Shown: in pieces, positions 55,901-63,257 of the stretch
Numbering within the stretch: position 1 is the stretch's first letter
How the letters are laid out: each line of letters opens with the position of its first letter
NCBI GenBank assembly: GCA_002842145.1
Contig: PHCF01000011.1
Span: forward strand, 1-64,000
Source: Betaproteobacteria bacterium HGW-Betaproteobacteria-6
GTDB lineage: Bacteria > Pseudomonadota > Gammaproteobacteria > Burkholderiales > Rhodocyclaceae
Direction of reading: 5' to 3'
Length of the DNA: 64,000 nt
Position numbers and translations under genes: made by a program
Notes under the pieces: model-generated
Told to the model about the DNA's origin: nothing
Databases searched by the model: none
The model's input: the letters and a program-made list of their open reading frames with translations, nothing else

Positions 55901-56078
55901 GGCCACCGGGGCCGGCGCCTCGGCCCGCCAGTCGATGGGCACCGGCGTCTTCGCCGGCATGATCGCGGCGACCTTCATCGCCACCATATTCATCCCGCTC
56001 TTCTTCAGCTGGCTGGAGCGCGGCAAGCAGATGCGGCCGGCCGGCGACGCGGCCGACAACCTGTCGGAGGAAAATTAA
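52953..56078 (+). CDS. RND multidrug efflux transporter (AcrB/MexB-like, HAE1)
   Basis: 1041 residues, 12 hydrophobic segments. MSKFFINRPIFASVISIIIV start, proton-relay Asp pair in GIVVDDAIVVLENVERLM, Lys in IGLASKNAILIVEFAAQ, and the large periplasmic loops with GFDLIGGGNKPNAGTIFIPL. Proton-driven export of hydrophobic compounds. Middle gene of the operon; its stop is one base before the outer-membrane factor start. Confidence 0.95.
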   Translation: MSKFFINRPIFASVISIIIVIAGLVAAQVLPIAQYPQIAPPTVLITATYPGASAETLARTVAAPIEEQLNGVENLSYFTSSASANGSVTITATFDVGTNVDTAAVNVNNRVKAAEPRLPEEVRRNGVIVQKRSNDILQVVALDSEQGKYNTLFLSNYASLNIVDELKRVKGVGDVTIFGAQDYSMRVWLKPDRMAQLGLTTSDVATAIRAQNAQNAAGKIGQEPAPADQQLVYTVTAKGRLLTPEEFGNIVIRASGPSGMLRLKDVARIELGAYSYDQSVSLDGQPTIAMGVFLQTGANALDVAERVRKRMDELKAKFPEGMGYIIPFDTTRFVSASINEVVKTLIEAMVLVLAVVYIFLQSWRATLIPMVAVPISLIGTFAGLWLFGFSINTLTLFAMVLAIGIVVDDAIVVLENVERLMAEEKLSPKDAAIKAMHQVQGALVAIVLVLCAVFVPVAFLGGIAGQLYKQFAVTVAVAVVLSGVVALTLTPALCALLLKAQHTEHKLFIPFNRLFERFTRSYTTTVGFTLKHGIIGGIVFALVIAVVLFFFRIIPGSFVPAEDQGYLISALMLPDGATLKRTQTTGENMRQMVASDPAVKHTFVVSGFDLIGGGNKPNAGTIFIPLKDWSERTGKAQDLAGKFMGMGMMQSDGMALVFNPPPIMGLGTAGGFEVYVQNRVDGDTRKLNEVVQAFIADLQKHPEFTRVSTFFRPTVPQLFVEVDEPKAIALGIPLADIYSTLQSTMGALYVNDFNKAGRVYRVQLQAEASYRMKPDDLGKVYVRSTTSNAMIPLSAVSTIRRIVGPEQVERFNGFVSAKVMGDSRPGISSGDAIKIVEEVAAATLPNGYEISWTGQAFQEKRSSGSSLQAFGFAIIMVFLILAAQYEKWSLPVAVVMAVPFALMGALTAIWLRGMPNDIYFQIGLVVLIGLASKNAILIVEFAAQKYAEGMNVVDAALEAARLRLRPIIMTSLAFVLGVFPLVKATGAGASARQSMGTGVFAGMIAATFIATIFIPLFFSWLERGKQMRPAGDAADNLSEEN

Positions 56079-56079
56079 G

Positions 56080-57492
56080 ATGCACGCCCACCCCCCGAAA
56101 CATTTCAATTTTCGCCCTTTTTTCGGGTTGACCGTAGTAATCGCCCTGAGCGGCTGCGCCATCGGCCCGGACTACTTCCGTCCGGCGTCGACGCTGCCGG
56201 AGGCCGCCCCCGCCGTCGCCACGGCCCAGGTGCCGGTCAATCCAACGTGGTGGACGCTGTTCGGCGACGCCGACCTCAACGCGCTCGTCGACAAAACGCT
56301 GGCTGCCAACCAGGATCTGCAAGCCGCCATCGCCCGCCTCGAAGCGGCCGAAGCGGCGGCCCGCGAAGCCGGCGCCGACTACTTGCCGCGCGTCGGCCTG
56401 GAGGCCAGCAGCGGACGCAGCAAGACCAGCGGTGAAACCTTCAACGGCCGGAAACAGGGTGGCGCCACCTATAACAACAACCGGGTTGCCGCGACCCTGA
56501 GCTACGAGCTCGACCTCTGGGGCCGCATCCGGCGCAGCAACGAAGCCGCCCGTGCCGAAGCCCTGGCCAGCCGTTTCGGCCGCGACAGCCTGCGCCTGAC
56601 GTTGGTCGGCCAGGTCACCAACGAATACCTCAACCTGCGCAGCCTGGATGGTCAGATCGACGTCACGACGCAGACGCTGGAATCGCGCAAGCAGGCGCTC
56701 AAAATTGTCCAGGCCCGCCTGGATGCGGGCAGCGCCTCCGGCCTTGAGCTGGCCCAGGCCGAAAGCGCGCTGAGTGGCGCCCAGGCCCAGTGGAGCCAGT
56801 TGCAACGGCTGCGCGCCCTGTCCGAAAGCCAGATCGGCCTGCTCAGCGGCCAGCCCGGCCTCAAGATCAGTGCCACCGGCCTCGACAAGCTGCCGTTACC
56901 GCCGACGCCGCCGGCCGGCCTGCCCTCGGCCCTGCTCGAAGCCCGTCCGGACATCCGTCAGGCCGAGGAAAAGCTGGTTGCCGCCAACGCCCGCATCGGC
57001 GTCGCCAAGGCTGCCTATTATCCGACGATCAGCCTGACCGGGCTGTTCGGCAGCGAAAGCATGGCGCTGTCCAACCTGTTTACCGGCGGCGCTGGAATCT
57101 GGTCGGCGACAGCCGGCCTCGCCATGCCGATTTTCGATGCCGGCCGCACCGGAGCCCGGGTCGATCAGGCCAGCGCCCTGCAAAAGGAAGCCCTGGCCAA
57201 TTACCGGAAAGCCGTGCAGTCGGCCTTCAAGGAGGCTAACGACGCCATCGTCGGTCTGCGCGAATACAGCGAAGAAGAGTCGGCCTACTCGGCTCAGGTC
57301 GGCGCCTCGCAACGAGCCCTCGATCTGGCGCAAAAACGCTACGAGTCAGGCTATTCCGGCTACATGGATCTGCTCGACGCCCAGCGCACGCTGAACAGCG
57401 CCCAACTGCAGTACCTGGCCAGCCGCAAGAGCCGGCTCGGTGCCGCAGTCGATCTGTTCAAGGCGCTTGGCGGCGGCTGGGTCGCAGGCTGA
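56080..57492 (+). CDS. RND outer-membrane channel lipoprotein (OprM/NodT-like)
   Basis: 470 residues. Start MHAHPPKHFNFRPFFGLTV, then VIALSGC lipobox, two repeats of the efflux-outer-membrane fold (PTWWTLFGDADLNALVDKTL, ...; LLEARPDIRQAEEKLVAANA). It completes the tripartite pump. GGAGG overlaps the end of acrB. The signal-peptide codons from about 56103 to 56142 coincide with a minus-strand copy of the dispersed repeat, so the signal was built from that element. Confidence 0.93.
   Translation: MHAHPPKHFNFRPFFGLTVVIALSGCAIGPDYFRPASTLPEAAPAVATAQVPVNPTWWTLFGDADLNALVDKTLAANQDLQAAIARLEAAEAAAREAGADYLPRVGLEASSGRSKTSGETFNGRKQGGATYNNNRVAATLSYELDLWGRIRRSNEAARAEALASRFGRDSLRLTLVGQVTNEYLNLRSLDGQIDVTTQTLESRKQALKIVQARLDAGSASGLELAQAESALSGAQAQWSQLQRLRALSESQIGLLSGQPGLKISATGLDKLPLPPTPPAGLPSALLEARPDIRQAEEKLVAANARIGVAKAAYYPTISLTGLFGSESMALSNLFTGGAGIWSATAGLAMPIFDAGRTGARVDQASALQKEALANYRKAVQSAFKEANDAIVGLREYSEEESAYSAQVGASQRALDLAQKRYESGYSGYMDLLDAQRTLNSAQLQYLASRKSRLGAAVDLFKALGGGWVAG
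56103..56142 (-). repeat. ACGGTCAACCGG element inside the OMF signal peptide, copy 12
   Basis: Minus orientation: ATTACTACGGTCAACCCG, then AAAAAAGGGCGAAAATTGAAA. In the plus frame it encodes FNFRPFFGLTVVI, the n/h region of the lipoprotein signal. Confidence 0.88.
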
Positions 57493-57496
57493 CCAC

Positions 57497-57525
57497 CCTG
57501 TCCCCGCCCCGGCGGGGACAGGTTT
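57497..57525 (+). terminator. Strong hairpin after the efflux operon
   Basis: Twelve-base perfect arms CCTGTCCCCGCC / GGCGGGGACAGG, CC loop, followed by TTT. Terminator of the three-gene pump operon. Confidence 0.75.
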
Positions 57526-57540
57526 CCGGTCAGGCCCGCA

Positions 57541-57581
57541 TTGCTACGGTCAACCGGAAACCAGGGCCAAAAATGGGATCG
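57541..57581 (+). repeat. ACGGTCAACCGG dispersed element, copy 13
   Basis: TTGCTACGGTCAACCGG, then AAACCAGGGCCAAAAATGGGAT; follows the pump terminator by 15 nt. Confidence 0.87.
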
Positions 57582-57751
57582 CTGGCGCCAATGCGCCGGC
57601 GATTCTCGATACGATGGAATCACGCCAGCAAAAGCCTGGCTGCCAAGATGCAGGAAAGCGGCGACTGCTCGCACGGGTGAGCGGCGTTACCTGGCTATCG
57701 ATGCCGGGCCAGGAAGACCGGCCGCAACGTCGCCGTCACGGCAGCCCCCGT

Positions 57752-58483
57752 TTACCCCAGACGCCGCCGCGCCTCGAACAGGCAAACACCGGCCGCAACG
57801 GAAACGTTGAGGCTTTCGACGCTGCCATGCATCGGAATCTTGACCAGCTGATCGCAATTCTCGCGCGTCAGGCGGCGCATCCCCTCGCCTTCGGCACCCA
57901 GCACCCAGGCCGTCGCTTTCGGCCATTCCGCACTATAAAGATCGCTCTCCGCCTCACCGGCCGTACCGACCACCCAGATCTCGCGTTCCTGCAGCTCGCG
58001 CAGCGTCCGCGCCAGATTGGTCACCATCACATAGGGCACCGACTCGGCGGCGCCGCAGGCCGTCTTCGCCGCCACATCGGTCAATCCGACGGCCCGGTCC
58101 TTCGGTGCGATGACGGCATGAACCCCGGCAGCATCGGCGACGCGGAGACAGGCGCCGAGGTTGCGCGGATCGGTAATACCGTCGAGCACGAGCAGGAAGC
58201 CCGGCTCCTCGAGCGTATCAAGCACGTCGTCGAGATGGGCCAGCTTGCGGTCGCCTTCGATGCGAGCCAGAACGCCCTGGTGTTTGGCGCCGGGCGCCAT
58301 GCCGTCCAACCGCTTGCCATCGGCGCCGATCACCTTGACGCCCTGCAATTCGGCGTGTGCCAGCAGGTCACGCGCCCGCGCGTCATGGCGCGTGGCATCG
58401 ATGACGATCTCCTTGACCGATTCCGGATCATGGCGAAGTTTGGCGGTAACGGCGTGAAAACCGTAGATCAGGCGGGAGGACAT
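57752..58483 (-). CDS. rlmB: 23S rRNA 2'-O-methyltransferase RlmB (SpoU family)
   Basis: 243 residues. SpoU knotted-methyltransferase motifs: DPRNLGACLRVADAAGV, VLGAEGEGMRRLT, IPMHGSVESLNVSVAAGV, with SSRLIYGFHAVTAKLR as the RlmB start. Methylates G2251 of 23S rRNA. Same strand and locus as rnr, 2 kb away; in many betaproteobacteria the two are adjacent, whereas here hemerythrin and HDOD genes separate them. The 170 nt between copy 13 and its stop holds no gene that I can support. Confidence 0.93.
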   Translation of the reverse strand: MSSRLIYGFHAVTAKLRHDPESVKEIVIDATRHDARARDLLAHAELQGVKVIGADGKRLDGMAPGAKHQGVLARIEGDRKLAHLDDVLDTLEEPGFLLVLDGITDPRNLGACLRVADAAGVHAVIAPKDRAVGLTDVAAKTACGAAESVPYVMVTNLARTLRELQEREIWVVGTAGEAESDLYSAEWPKATAWVLGAEGEGMRRLTRENCDQLVKIPMHGSVESLNVSVAAGVCLFEARRRLG

Positions 58484-58553
58484 GGCTGCTTTCTAAAATC
58501 TGGATGGCGAATTTTACCGCGCCGGGGCCTGCGGCCGGAGCTTGAGCAAGCGC

Positions 58554-59117
58554 TTACCAATCCTTGAGGAGCGAATCCTCACGGGCAATCCAGCGCGACA
58601 AGATCAAATCATGCAGCGCGATATGGTTGGTCTCCCAGCGGGCGAGCAAGGCATCCAGTTCGCGGATACGCGAAACGATGTGTTGGGAATCGAGAGAAGA
58701 GACAATCTTCTGCACGGCAGACGAAATCGCCGCATGGTCTTCCATGTGCGCCTCGCAAACGTCACGGTCGACCATCAGCAACAGCGAGTCGCGCATGACC
58801 ATTTCCTCGGTCTTGAAATGGTCAAGAATGAAAGCGAAAACATCGCCGAGCATGGCAACCACCTCGATCTCGCAACGCTCCCGGCGATCCTGACTGCATC
58901 CTGTGCAGTCCTCGAAGTTAACGTGATCGATGCAAATCCGGCGCAGATTGGCGATGGCGGAAATCAGGAAACGGTGCTCGGAATCGATCAGCTTGTGGCC
59001 GGTAATCAACTCCGGTGGCAAATCGCCGTTCGACAGCCAATAAGCCGTGCTTTCGGACACGGTATCAACGGGGGGACCTGCCAAGTGAGGATTGGAAACT
59101 ACCCGCTGCTTCGTCAT
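58554..59117 (-). CDS. Hemerythrin-domain protein with an extra cysteine cluster
   Basis: 187 residues. Diiron ligands: H48 (DSEH), H100 and E104 (HFKTEE), H124 and H128 (HMEDH), H165 and D170 (HIALHD), a full set of seven. A cysteine-rich insert lies between the first two helices: C62, C71, C74, C82 in ICIDHVNFEDCTGCSQDRRERC split by other residues, not part of the usual fold. It may bind O2 or NO and carry a redox or metal switch (inference). Confidence 0.82.
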   Translation of the reverse strand: MTKQRVVSNPHLAGPPVDTVSESTAYWLSNGDLPPELITGHKLIDSEHRFLISAIANLRRICIDHVNFEDCTGCSQDRRERCEIEVVAMLGDVFAFILDHFKTEEMVMRDSLLLMVDRDVCEAHMEDHAAISSAVQKIVSSLDSQHIVSRIRELDALLARWETNHIALHDLILSRWIAREDSLLKDW

Positions 59118-59240
59118 CCCTATTCCGAAAGTATTAGAAAAGCGGCATTCTACCGCCTGACTCCGGCATATTGATACGGTAATTTATAATTTTGGGAATA
59201 AAATCCAGCCGCAAACCATTGAACCAATAAGGGGAACTTC

Positions 59241-60104
59241 TTGCTGACAGAACACCAGAAACATTGGGGCGTTGATCAGTGGGCGGCTTACCTGAGCAGC
59301 CAGGAATTACCCTGTATGCCGCGCTCCAAAGCGCGCCTGCTCGAACTTGAAGCCGAAAAAGGCGAGCGCCTGGCCGCCTGTGACCTGGCCGACATTGCCG
59401 CTGCCGACCCCTTTCTTTGCCTGCGCCTGCTACGCGAAGCGGAAAACCACCGCGCCCAGCGTCTCGGACACGAAACTACCAATCCACTAGGCACCGTAAT
59501 GCAACTGGGCACCGACGCCGTGCATAAACTGATGCTCGATTGTCCGGAAACAGACGAATCGAACCACGGCCTCGCCGAATGCGAAGCCCGCGCGCACTTG
59601 GCCAGCCGTCTGGCCCTGCGTTGGGGCGCGGCGCGCGCCGACATTTCGCCCGACGAAGTGGCGATGGCCGCCCTGCTGTCGGAAATCGGCGAACTGTTGC
59701 TCTGGTCCTTCGCCAAGGAATTGCCGCTGGCCGCGCTCGCGGCTCTGCGTTCCGGACGTTCGCCGCGCTCGCTGCAGGCTCAGGTCGATACTTGCGGCTT
59801 CCGCTTCAAGGACATGACGCTCAAATGCGCCCTGATCTGGCACCTGCCATCGCTGCTGACGCAGCTGATTCGGGGCATCGACAACACCCGCGCCAACCTG
59901 TCCCGTCTTTGTGTCGACACCGCCCGCCACATCAGCAGCGGCCCCGACGATCCAGCCCTTCCGGCCGACATCGCCGCGGCCAAACAACTCATCCCCGGCG
60001 CATCGCTGGAATGGCTGACCGAACAACTGCCCGGACTCGACGAGGAACACGTTGCCGCCATCGCGCTCAAGGCGGCGGATCTGCTCGATCCAACCCACTA
60101 TTGA
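59241..60104 (+). CDS. HDOD-domain protein
   Basis: 287 residues. HDOD core: ACDLADIAAADPFLCLRLLR, NPLGTVMQLGTDAVHKLML, ISPDEVAMAALLSEIGELLL. TTG start at 59241 with AAGGGG upstream. Third HDOD protein in the window; similar in length and layout to the one at 34.2 kb. Lies between the hemerythrin and rnr genes with no receiver gene beside it. Confidence 0.83.
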   Translation: MLTEHQKHWGVDQWAAYLSSQELPCMPRSKARLLELEAEKGERLAACDLADIAAADPFLCLRLLREAENHRAQRLGHETTNPLGTVMQLGTDAVHKLMLDCPETDESNHGLAECEARAHLASRLALRWGAARADISPDEVAMAALLSEIGELLLWSFAKELPLAALAALRSGRSPRSLQAQVDTCGFRFKDMTLKCALIWHLPSLLTQLIRGIDNTRANLSRLCVDTARHISSGPDDPALPADIAAAKQLIPGASLEWLTEQLPGLDEEHVAAIALKAADLLDPTHY

Positions 60105-60119
60105 GCGCGACAGCGCCGA

Positions 60120-62573
60120 TCAACGCTTTTTGGGCGCTGCTTTTTTTACCGGCTTGGCAGCAGCGGTCTTGCTGCGTGGCGCGGCCGATTTTTTTGCTAC
60201 AGGCTTTTTAGCTGCCGGTTTCGCGGATTTTTTGGCGACTGTTTTTTTGACAGCCGGCTTGGCCGCAGTTTTATCCGGCTTCACCGGTGCCTTGGCCGGG
60301 ACCGGCGCCCGGACTGCTACAGCCTTGGCCACGGGTCGCTGACTCACCGCCTTGACGGCCGTCTTCGGCAGGGTTCTTTTCCCGGCGTAGGATTTCTCGC
60401 TACCCGCCAAAACAAAATCAATCCGGTTTGACTCGAGATCGGCGCGAACCAGCTTGACCCGCACACGATCGCCCAGGCGAAAACGCTCCCCGGTCCGCTC
60501 ACCCAGCATTTGATGCTTGATGTTGTCGAACTGAAAGTAATCGGCCCCCAGCTCCGAAACATGCACAAGGCCTTCGATATAAACCGTATCGAGGGCCACG
60601 AAAATGCCGAAGGCGGTGACCCCCGAAATTGTCCCGTCGAACTCCTCGCCAATGCGCTCCTTCATGAAAAAGGTCTTGAGCCAGTTCTCGACATCGCGCG
60701 TCGCCTCGTCAGCCCGCCGTTCGGTGCTCGAGCATTGCAGACCGATATCGTCCCACGAACGGTCAGGCGTGTAGGTTTCACCGGCCAGCACGGCCTTGAT
60801 GGCACGATGCACCAGCAGGTCCGGGTAACGACGGATCGGCGAGGTGAAGTGCGTGTAATGCTCGTAGGCCAGACCGAAGTGGCCGACGTTGTCCGGGCTG
60901 TACATGGCCTGGCGCAGTGAGCGCAACATCACCGTCTGCAGCAACTGGAAGTCCGGGCGCAATTTGACCTTTTCGAGCAGGATGGCGTAATCCTTGGCGC
61001 GCGGATCGTCGCCGCCGCCCAGCGCCAGACCGAATTCGCTGAGGAAGGCGCGCAGGTTGGCCAGTTTCTCCTCGGACGGGGCGGCGTGGATACGGTACAG
61101 GCAGGTCTGCTTGTGTTCGGCGAGGAAAGCAGAGGCACAGACATTGGCCGCCAGCATGCACTCCTCGATGATCCGGTGCGCATCGTTGCGCACGACCGGC
61201 ACAATGTTTTCGATCTTGCCCTGCTCGTTGAACAGCATTTGGGTTTCAGTTGTCTCGAAATCGATCGCCCCGCGCTGCCCGCGGGCCTTGTGCAAAACGG
61301 CGAACAGCTTGTAGAGGTTCTGCACATGCGGCAAAACGCTACGGTGGACATCGGTTTCCGGCTCTTTTTCCCCGGACAGCCAGGACCAGACCAGGTTGTA
61401 GGTCAAACGGGCATGCGACTTAAAAACCGCCGGATAGAATTTGTATTTGCCGATCTTGCCGCTCGAACTGATCTCCATGTCGCAAACCATGGCCATGCGC
61501 TCGACATCCGGGTTCAACGAACAGATGCCGTTCGATAATTTTTCCGGCAGCATCGGGATCACCCGACGCGGAAAATAGACGGAATTCCCGCGCTCAACCG
61601 CCTCACGATCAAGCGCCATACCCGGCTTGACGTAGTGCGACACATCAGCAATCGCCACGATCAGGCGCCATCCGCGGCCCTTTTTCTCGCAATAAACGGC
61701 ATCGTCGAAGTCTCGCGCTGTCTCGCCATCGATAGTAACCAGCGCAATTTCGCGTAAATCGACGCGCCCTTTGAGGTCGGCCTTGGTTACCTTGTCCGGC
61801 AGTGACTTGTTTTCATCAAGCGCTGCCTTGGAAAACTCGAAGGGCAAATCGTGCTTGCGCAGCGCGATCTCGATCTCCATGCCCGGATCCGCATAATTGC
61901 CCAGCACCTCGATGATCTTGCCGATCGGCTGCGAGAACTTGCTTGGTTGCTCGATGATCTCGACCATCACCACCTGCCCCGACTGAGGCTTGCTCTTCGC
62001 CTTTGGCTGCGGCGGCACCAGGATGTCCTGCGAAATACGCTTGTTTTCCGGCGCCACGACCACTACGCCATGTTCGACGAAAACCCGGCCGACAATCCGC
62101 GTATTGACCCGCTCGGTCACTTCGACAATACCGCCCTCGGGACGCCCCTTGCGGTCTATGCCGGTCACCCGGACCAGTGCCCGGTCGCCATGCAGCACTT
62201 TCCCCATCTGGTGCTGATCGAGGAAGATATCGGCGCTGCCGTCATCTGGAATCAGAAAGCCATAACCATCCGGATGTCCCTGGATGCGTCCCGGTGTCAG
62301 GCTGGCCCGCTCGGGCAGGATGTAGGCGCCCTTGCGGTTGCGCATGAGCTGGCCTTCTCGCTCCATGGCCCCCAGTCGACGCTGGAACATCTCGCGTTCA
62401 GTATTGGTGATATCCAGCAATTCGGTCAGCTCATTGAACTCGACAGGCCGACCTTCGTCAGCCAGCACCTGCGAGACATACTCACGCGACGGCAACGGGA
62501 ACTCGTAGCGCGCCAGCTCCCGCTCAAAGAAGGGATCGGCTCGACGAATTTTTGATAGTTTTTTTCTTGACAT
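60120..62573 (-). CDS. rnr: Ribonuclease R
   Basis: 817 residues. Cold-shock RNA-binding domains, then the RNB catalytic core (DFDDAVYCEKKGRGWRLIVA, IADVSHYVKPGMALDREAV, ARLTYNLVWSWL) and an S1 domain (GVTAFGIFVALDTVYIEGLV). A long C-terminal low-complexity tail is built from PAKAPVKPDKTAAKPAVK-type Lys/Ala repeats. 3'-5' exoribonuclease that degrades structured RNA. The ATG at 62573 is the last base of the tRNA promoter -35 on the other strand. Confidence 0.93.
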   Translation of the reverse strand: MSRKKLSKIRRADPFFERELARYEFPLPSREYVSQVLADEGRPVEFNELTELLDITNTEREMFQRRLGAMEREGQLMRNRKGAYILPERASLTPGRIQGHPDGYGFLIPDDGSADIFLDQHQMGKVLHGDRALVRVTGIDRKGRPEGGIVEVTERVNTRIVGRVFVEHGVVVVAPENKRISQDILVPPQPKAKSKPQSGQVVMVEIIEQPSKFSQPIGKIIEVLGNYADPGMEIEIALRKHDLPFEFSKAALDENKSLPDKVTKADLKGRVDLREIALVTIDGETARDFDDAVYCEKKGRGWRLIVAIADVSHYVKPGMALDREAVERGNSVYFPRRVIPMLPEKLSNGICSLNPDVERMAMVCDMEISSSGKIGKYKFYPAVFKSHARLTYNLVWSWLSGEKEPETDVHRSVLPHVQNLYKLFAVLHKARGQRGAIDFETTETQMLFNEQGKIENIVPVVRNDAHRIIEECMLAANVCASAFLAEHKQTCLYRIHAAPSEEKLANLRAFLSEFGLALGGGDDPRAKDYAILLEKVKLRPDFQLLQTVMLRSLRQAMYSPDNVGHFGLAYEHYTHFTSPIRRYPDLLVHRAIKAVLAGETYTPDRSWDDIGLQCSSTERRADEATRDVENWLKTFFMKERIGEEFDGTISGVTAFGIFVALDTVYIEGLVHVSELGADYFQFDNIKHQMLGERTGERFRLGDRVRVKLVRADLESNRIDFVLAGSEKSYAGKRTLPKTAVKAVSQRPVAKAVAVRAPVPAKAPVKPDKTAAKPAVKKTVAKKSAKPAAKKPVAKKSAAPRSKTAAAKPVKKAAPKKR

Positions 62574-62594
62574 CAGTTCTTCTTTCTCTATAAT
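62568..62594 (+). promoter_or_regulatory. Consensus sigma-70 promoter of the tRNA-Leu remnant
   Basis: TTGACA at 62568-62573 and TATAAT at 62589-62594, both perfect, with a 15-nt spacer. It reads toward the tRNA-Leu sequence starting at 62614 and overlaps the rnr start region on the opposite strand. Confidence 0.8.
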
Positions 62595-62613
62595 GGCGGC
62601 TCTTCGCACCTGT

Positions 62614-62664
62614 GCCCAGGTGGCGGAATTGGTAGACGCACCTTGTTAAAACAAGGCCTTTTTT
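62614..62664 (+). pseudogene. Truncated tRNA-Leu (UAA): 5' half running into a terminator-like hairpin
   Basis: GCCCAGGTGGCGGAATTGG, TAGACGC and the anticodon arm CCTTGTTAAAACAAGG match the 5' half of a leucine tRNA. The expected variable arm, T arm and 3' acceptor strand are missing: after CAAGG comes CCTTTTTTC. The anticodon loop is one base short of the usual TTTAAAA. As it stands, CCTTGT-TAAA-ACAAGG plus the T-run can act as a Rho-independent terminator, giving a short RNA from a perfect promoter. Confidence 0.72.
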
Positions 62665-62852
62665 CATTTCTGCCGCCGGGCTTCGACAACCTGCCAACAC
62701 GGCCGACTGCCAATCGCAAACGCATTGTCTCACAGCGCATGCCTCCCCGTACTGCGGTAACAATTCCTAACACTTGAGTACTTGGCGGCGGTCATCGCCT
62801 TCTCTCCTGGCGCGTTATTCGGCTTATCCAAACGACAACGACGAGCCGAACC

Positions 62853-63206
62853 ATGAAAAAGATTACCGCCCTGTTTATCGCCGCCACACTGGCCATGAGC
62901 GCGACCACCTCCGCCCATGCTGACTGGGGCCGCCATCGTGGTGGACACGGCCATGACCATCGCCACAGTTATCGCTCCACCCATGGCTGGGTTGGCCCGG
63001 CTGCTGTGCTGGCCATCACCGGCCTGGCCATTGGCGCAGCGGTCGCATCCCAGAACAGTTACGCACCAGCTCCGGTCTATAGCCTCCCGCCCCGCCCAAT
63101 GCCAAGAGCCGACTACGGCACTTGGTACTACTGCGGCTCGTCCGGCATGTACTATCCATACACCAACGCCTGCCCGGAAGGCTGGCAGGCTGTACCGGCG
63201 CAATAA
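62853..63206 (+). CDS. Small secreted Gly/His-rich protein
   Basis: 117 residues. Signal MKKITALFIAATLAMSATTS then AHA, a His/Gly-rich stretch (RHRGGHGHDHRHSY), one hydrophobic segment (VGPAAVLAITGLAIGAAVA) and the C-terminal pattern TWYYCGSSGMYYPYTNAC then PEGWQAVP. The end resembles small exported proteins with a conserved YYPY...CPxGW motif; function unknown. The His-rich part could bind metal. Confidence 0.78.
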   Translation: MKKITALFIAATLAMSATTSAHADWGRHRGGHGHDHRHSYRSTHGWVGPAAVLAITGLAIGAAVASQNSYAPAPVYSLPPRPMPRADYGTWYYCGSSGMYYPYTNACPEGWQAVPAQ

Positions 63207-63213
63207 AAATAAA

Positions 63214-63234
63214 AACGGGCCCCAAAGGCCCGTT
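63214..63234 (-). terminator. purA terminator
   Basis: Stem AACGGGCC / GGCCCGTT; on the minus strand it is followed by TTTTATTTTTATT, so it ends purA transcription. Its inner edge merges with a partial dispersed repeat. Confidence 0.78.
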
Positions 63235-63250
63235 GACCGTAGCAATCCGG
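63231..63250 (-). repeat. Partial ACGGTCAACCGG element, copy 14
   Basis: Minus orientation GGATTGCTACGGTCAACGGG; only the left half of the element, fused to the purA terminator stem. Confidence 0.6.
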
Positions 63251-63257
63251 CTTTCGC

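Noticed and set aside
62665-62852. Missing T arm of tRNA-Leu placed further downstream (split or intron-containing tRNA)
   Set aside because: No GGTTCGA-type T arm or complementary acceptor strand was found in the following 190 bases.
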